Positions 16,582-18,814 of a stretch of 18,814 bases of DNA are shown here, piece after piece. Made by a program: the position numbers and the translations under genes. The notes under the pieces are model-generated. The model had not been told where the DNA came from, ran no database searches, and was given only the letters and a program-made list of their open reading frames with translations. The DNA comes from Bacteroidales bacterium (lineage in GTDB: Bacteria > Bacteroidota > Bacteroidia > Bacteroidales > UBA10428): positions 1 to 18,814 of the forward strand of contig DNTK01000213.1 in assembly GCA_003508755.1 (NCBI GenBank), given 5' to 3'. Position 1 is the stretch's first letter, and each line of letters begins with the position of its first letter.

Positions 16582-17238
16582 TTATTTCGATTCTTCTTTA
16601 GCGTCGCCTTCAGACTTGTCCTCTTCCTTCTTTTCTTCAGCCTTTGCTTCAGCTTTTGGCTCTTCTTTCACATCTTCCTTTGATTCATCAGCAGCCACTT
16701 CTCCGGCATTAGCTTCGGTACTTTCAACTTTTTCCTCAGTAACTTCTTCTGTTACCTCTGCAGCATCTTCTACTGCTGCTTCGGCTGCAGTTGCAGCTTC
16801 AGCTTTGGGCTTGCTGCCACCACGTCTTCTGCGGCGTGTTGATTTTCCTTTTGCCTCATCTTTGGCAGCCAAAAGATTTTCGTTGTAATCGACCAACTCA
16901 ATTATACACATATCTGCGCTATCGCCAAGACGGGTGCCAGTTTTAAGAATTCTGGTATAGCCACCGGGACGATCAGAAATCTTTGGTGAGATTTCACGGA
17001 ATAGTTCAGATACTGCATTTTTATTCTGCAGGTAGCTAAACACAACACGTCTTGAATGTGTTGAATCTTCCTTTGATTTTGTAATTATTGGTTCAACGAA
17101 AGATCGTAAAGCTTTTGCTTTGGCTGTTGTTGTTGTAATTCTCTTATGGAGAATTAATGAAGTAGCCATATTTGCCAGCATTGCTTTTCTATGGCTGGCA
17201 GTTCTTCCTAAATGATTGAATTTCTTCCTGTGTCGCAT
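16582..17238 (-). CDS. rplQ: 50S ribosomal protein L17 with long acidic C-terminal tail
   Basis: L17 is a large-subunit ribosomal protein. Residues 1-115 are the normal globular domain: MRHRKKFNHLGRTASHRKAM at the start, then SLILHKRITTTTAKAKALRS and GGYTRILKTGTRLGDSADMC. The family is usually about 115-130 residues in many bacteria, while this protein has 218. The extra part starts with a basic patch (KGKSTRRRRRGGSKPK) followed by about 75 residues made almost only of Ala, Glu, Lys, Val, Asp and Thr. This tail is predicted to be disordered. Extended L17 tails are known in Bacteroidetes, so this is likely a lineage trait more than an error. The gene follows rpoA by 36 bp, the usual order at the end of the alpha operon, and a terminator follows. 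Confidence 0.98.
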   Translation of the reverse strand: MRHRKKFNHLGRTASHRKAMLANMATSLILHKRITTTTAKAKALRSFVEPIITKSKEDSTHSRRVVFSYLQNKNAVSELFREISPKISDRPGGYTRILKTGTRLGDSADMCIIELVDYNENLLAAKDEAKGKSTRRRRRGGSKPKAEAATAAEAAVEDAAEVTEEVTEEKVESTEANAGEVAADESKEDVKEEPKAEAKAEEKKEEDKSEGDAKEESK

Positions 17239-17274
17239 CGTTTATCAATATTTTGCGCTATTCGCAAGCGTACC

Positions 17275-18267
17275 TTATTCTTTATCTAACTTATATTTGG
17301 CGATATCCATCCCAAAATTAAGCCCCATATTCTCCAGCAATTCATCAAGCTCTGTAAGTGATTTCTTCCCAAAGTTGCGGAACTTAAGTAAATCGTTCTT
17401 GTTAAATTTTACCAAGTCACCCAGTGTTTCAACCTCAGCGGCTTTCAGGCAGTTTAATGCACGAACCGAAAGGTCAAGATCAACAAGTTTTGTTTTTAAA
17501 AGCTGGCGCATATGAAGTACTTCTTCATCGAATTCCTCGTTGGCTGATTCACCTTCGGCATCTAGGGTTATCTTCTCATCAGAGAACAACATGAAATGGT
17601 AAATAAGTATTTTAGCAGCTTCTTTTAGTGCATCTTTCGGATGAATTGAACCATCTGTTTCAATATCCAGTACTAACTTTTCGTAGTCAGTTTTCTGCTC
17701 AACACGATAGTTTTCGATGGCATATTTTACATTTTTAACAGGTGTAAAAATGGCATCTATCGGAACCAGTCCAAATTCGGCATCAAGTGGCTTATTTTCT
17801 TCAGCTGGAACATAACCGCGTCCTTTATTGATGGTTAATTCCAACTGCAGTTCAACACTTGGCTCCATGTGGCATATCTCAACATCAGGATTCAATACTT
17901 CGAAACCACTTAGATAGCGATTTAAATCGCCGGCTTTGAATGTTTCCTGACCACTAATGCTAACCGTGATTTTTTCATGATCAACATCTTCAATAAGTTG
18001 CTTAAACCTTACTTGTTTAAGGTTAAGAATGATTTCAGTTACATCCTCAATAACTCCTGTTATAGAACTAAATTCGTGCTCTACGCCCTCTATTTTAATG
18101 GTGGTAATGGCATATCCCTCGAGCGAAGAAAGAAGAATACGACGTATTGCATTACCAACGGTTATTCCATAACCTGGCTCTAACGGACGGAATTCAAATT
18201 TACCAAAGTAATCATCCGCTTCAAGCATTATTACTTTATCGGGTTTCTGAAATGCTAATATTGCCAT
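17275..18267 (-). CDS. rpoA: DNA-directed RNA polymerase subunit alpha
   Basis: A complete 330-residue alpha subunit, which nucleates RNA polymerase assembly. The N-terminal domain (about 1-230) contains FEFRPLEPGYGITVGNAIRR (25-44) followed by ILLSSLEGYAITTIKIEGVE, the alpha dimerisation and beta-contact region. The C-terminal domain (about 250-320) carries the helix-hairpin-helix DNA/activator-binding region LSVRALNCLKAAEVETLGDL and FRNFGKKSLTELDELL. Length and both domains are normal for Bacteroidetes. It lies 18 bp downstream of rpsD and upstream of rplQ, the conserved bacterial arrangement, and is co-transcribed with them. Confidence 0.99.
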   Translation of the reverse strand: MAILAFQKPDKVIMLEADDYFGKFEFRPLEPGYGITVGNAIRRILLSSLEGYAITTIKIEGVEHEFSSITGVIEDVTEIILNLKQVRFKQLIEDVDHEKITVSISGQETFKAGDLNRYLSGFEVLNPDVEICHMEPSVELQLELTINKGRGYVPAEENKPLDAEFGLVPIDAIFTPVKNVKYAIENYRVEQKTDYEKLVLDIETDGSIHPKDALKEAAKILIYHFMLFSDEKITLDAEGESANEEFDEEVLHMRQLLKTKLVDLDLSVRALNCLKAAEVETLGDLVKFNKNDLLKFRNFGKKSLTELDELLENMGLNFGMDIAKYKLDKE

Positions 18268-18285
18268 AATAAAGTATGTATATAA

Positions 18286-18814
18286 TTATTTTGAGTACAA
18301 TTCTACGATCAACTGTTCTTTAATATTTTCCGGAATCTCATCGCGCTGAGGGACACTAATATACTTACCAGCCATCATTCCTCTGTCGAACTCGAGCCAT
18401 GAAACATTAACACCTCTTGCATCCAGTGAGTTGGCGATACTTTCGAGCGACTTTGAGCGTTCACGAATACCAACAATATCACCAGGCTTTACAGCAAATG
18501 AAGGAACATTTACTATATCTCCGTTTACAGTAATGTGCCTGTGGCCTACCAACTGACGAGCGGCATCACGGGTAGGCGCAATTCCTAAACGGAAAACGAT
18601 ATTATCCAAACGTGATTCGAGCAGTTGTAATAGTACTTCACCAGTTACACCTTTTTTTGCAGAGGCCTTTTTAAACAGATTAGAGAATTGTTTCTCCAGT
18701 ACACCATAGGTATACTTTGCTTTTTGTTTTTCCTTTAATTGAAGGCCGTATTCAGATGTTTTACGACGTTTTCTGCTGGCACCATGAAATCCGGGAGGAT
18801 AATTTTTTCTTTCG
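18286..18814 (-). CDS. rpsD: 30S ribosomal protein S4 (5' end beyond window)
   Basis: The visible 176 codons cover most of S4, a primary 16S rRNA-binding protein of the small subunit that also autoregulates its operon in many bacteria. The frame is open through the window edge, so the N terminus is missing. It reads ERKNYPPGFHGASRKRRKTS at the edge, then EYGLQLKEKQKAKYTYGVLE and the S4 RNA-binding domain SRLDNIVFRLGIAPTRDAAR followed by QLVGHRHITVNGDIVNVPS. A start at the TTG of 18607-18609 would be wrong: it falls inside the conserved S4 domain. Confidence 0.98.
   Translation of the reverse strand, partial: ERKNYPPGFHGASRKRRKTSEYGLQLKEKQKAKYTYGVLEKQFSNLFKKASAKKGVTGEVLLQLLESRLDNIVFRLGIAPTRDAARQLVGHRHITVNGDIVNVPSFAVKPGDIVGIRERSKSLESIANSLDARGVNVSWLEFDRGMMAGKYISVPQRDEIPENIKEQLIVELYSK

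Noticed and set aside
16616..16888. Open reading frame on the plus strand rich in Ser and Ala
   Set aside because: It is the antisense of the low-complexity tail of rplQ; the Ala/Glu/Lys codons read backwards give Ser/Ala-rich peptide without stops.
18286..18609. A short S4-like gene starting at a TTG
   Set aside because: The frame continues upstream to the window edge with conserved S4 sequence; the TTG is an internal leucine codon.

Overview
The window looks like chromosomal DNA from a member of the Bacteroidota, most plausibly the Bacteroidales/Marinilabiliales side. This is inferred from protein architecture, not from a search. The supporting signs are AT-rich DNA, a sensor built from a two-component-type beta-propeller and Y_Y_Y domain but ending in a SpoIIE phosphatase, a secreted TPR/PD40 protein of the kind linked to type IX secretion, an rplQ with a long acidic tail, and two near-matches to the Bacteroidetes -7 element (TAnnTTTG). 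I see no tRNA, rRNA, CRISPR array, insertion sequence, integrase or attachment site. No intergenic gap is longer than about 250 bp.

Right end (about 13.6-18.8 kb, all minus strand): a housekeeping block running rpsD (cut by the window edge), rpoA, rplQ, then eno and a citrate synthase. Good intrinsic terminators follow rplQ (16499-16535) and eno (15123-15153), so the ribosomal/RNA polymerase operon, enolase and citrate synthase are probably separate transcription units. The citrate synthase is of the mitochondrial/eukaryotic type. A perfect 12-bp inverted repeat lies just upstream of it.

Middle (about 8.3-13.4 kb): two signalling genes converge. A plus-strand membrane hybrid histidine kinase (8486-10219) has a good H-box and receiver, but its ATP-binding G boxes have decayed. 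A minus-strand 1033-residue beta-propeller/Y_Y_Y/SpoIIE-type PP2C phosphatase (10271-13372) has all its metal-binding aspartates. Only 51 bp separate their 3' ends.

Left part (1-8.3 kb, all minus strand): a likely operon reads from right to left. It holds two unrecognised exported proteins, a secreted TPR protein, an unusual fusion of a family 2 glycosyltransferase to a degenerate polyprenyl-phosphate sugar transferase, and an orphan 2-oxoacid dehydrogenase E2 subunit. After a 104-bp gap comes a large TPR + PD40 + carboxypeptidase-regulatory-like exported protein that runs off the left edge.

The strongest candidates for unusual biology are the glycosyltransferase/pseudo-sugar-transferase fusion and the pseudokinase-like hybrid histidine kinase facing a SpoIIE phosphatase. 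I did not find clear evidence for a wholly new defence or mobile system.
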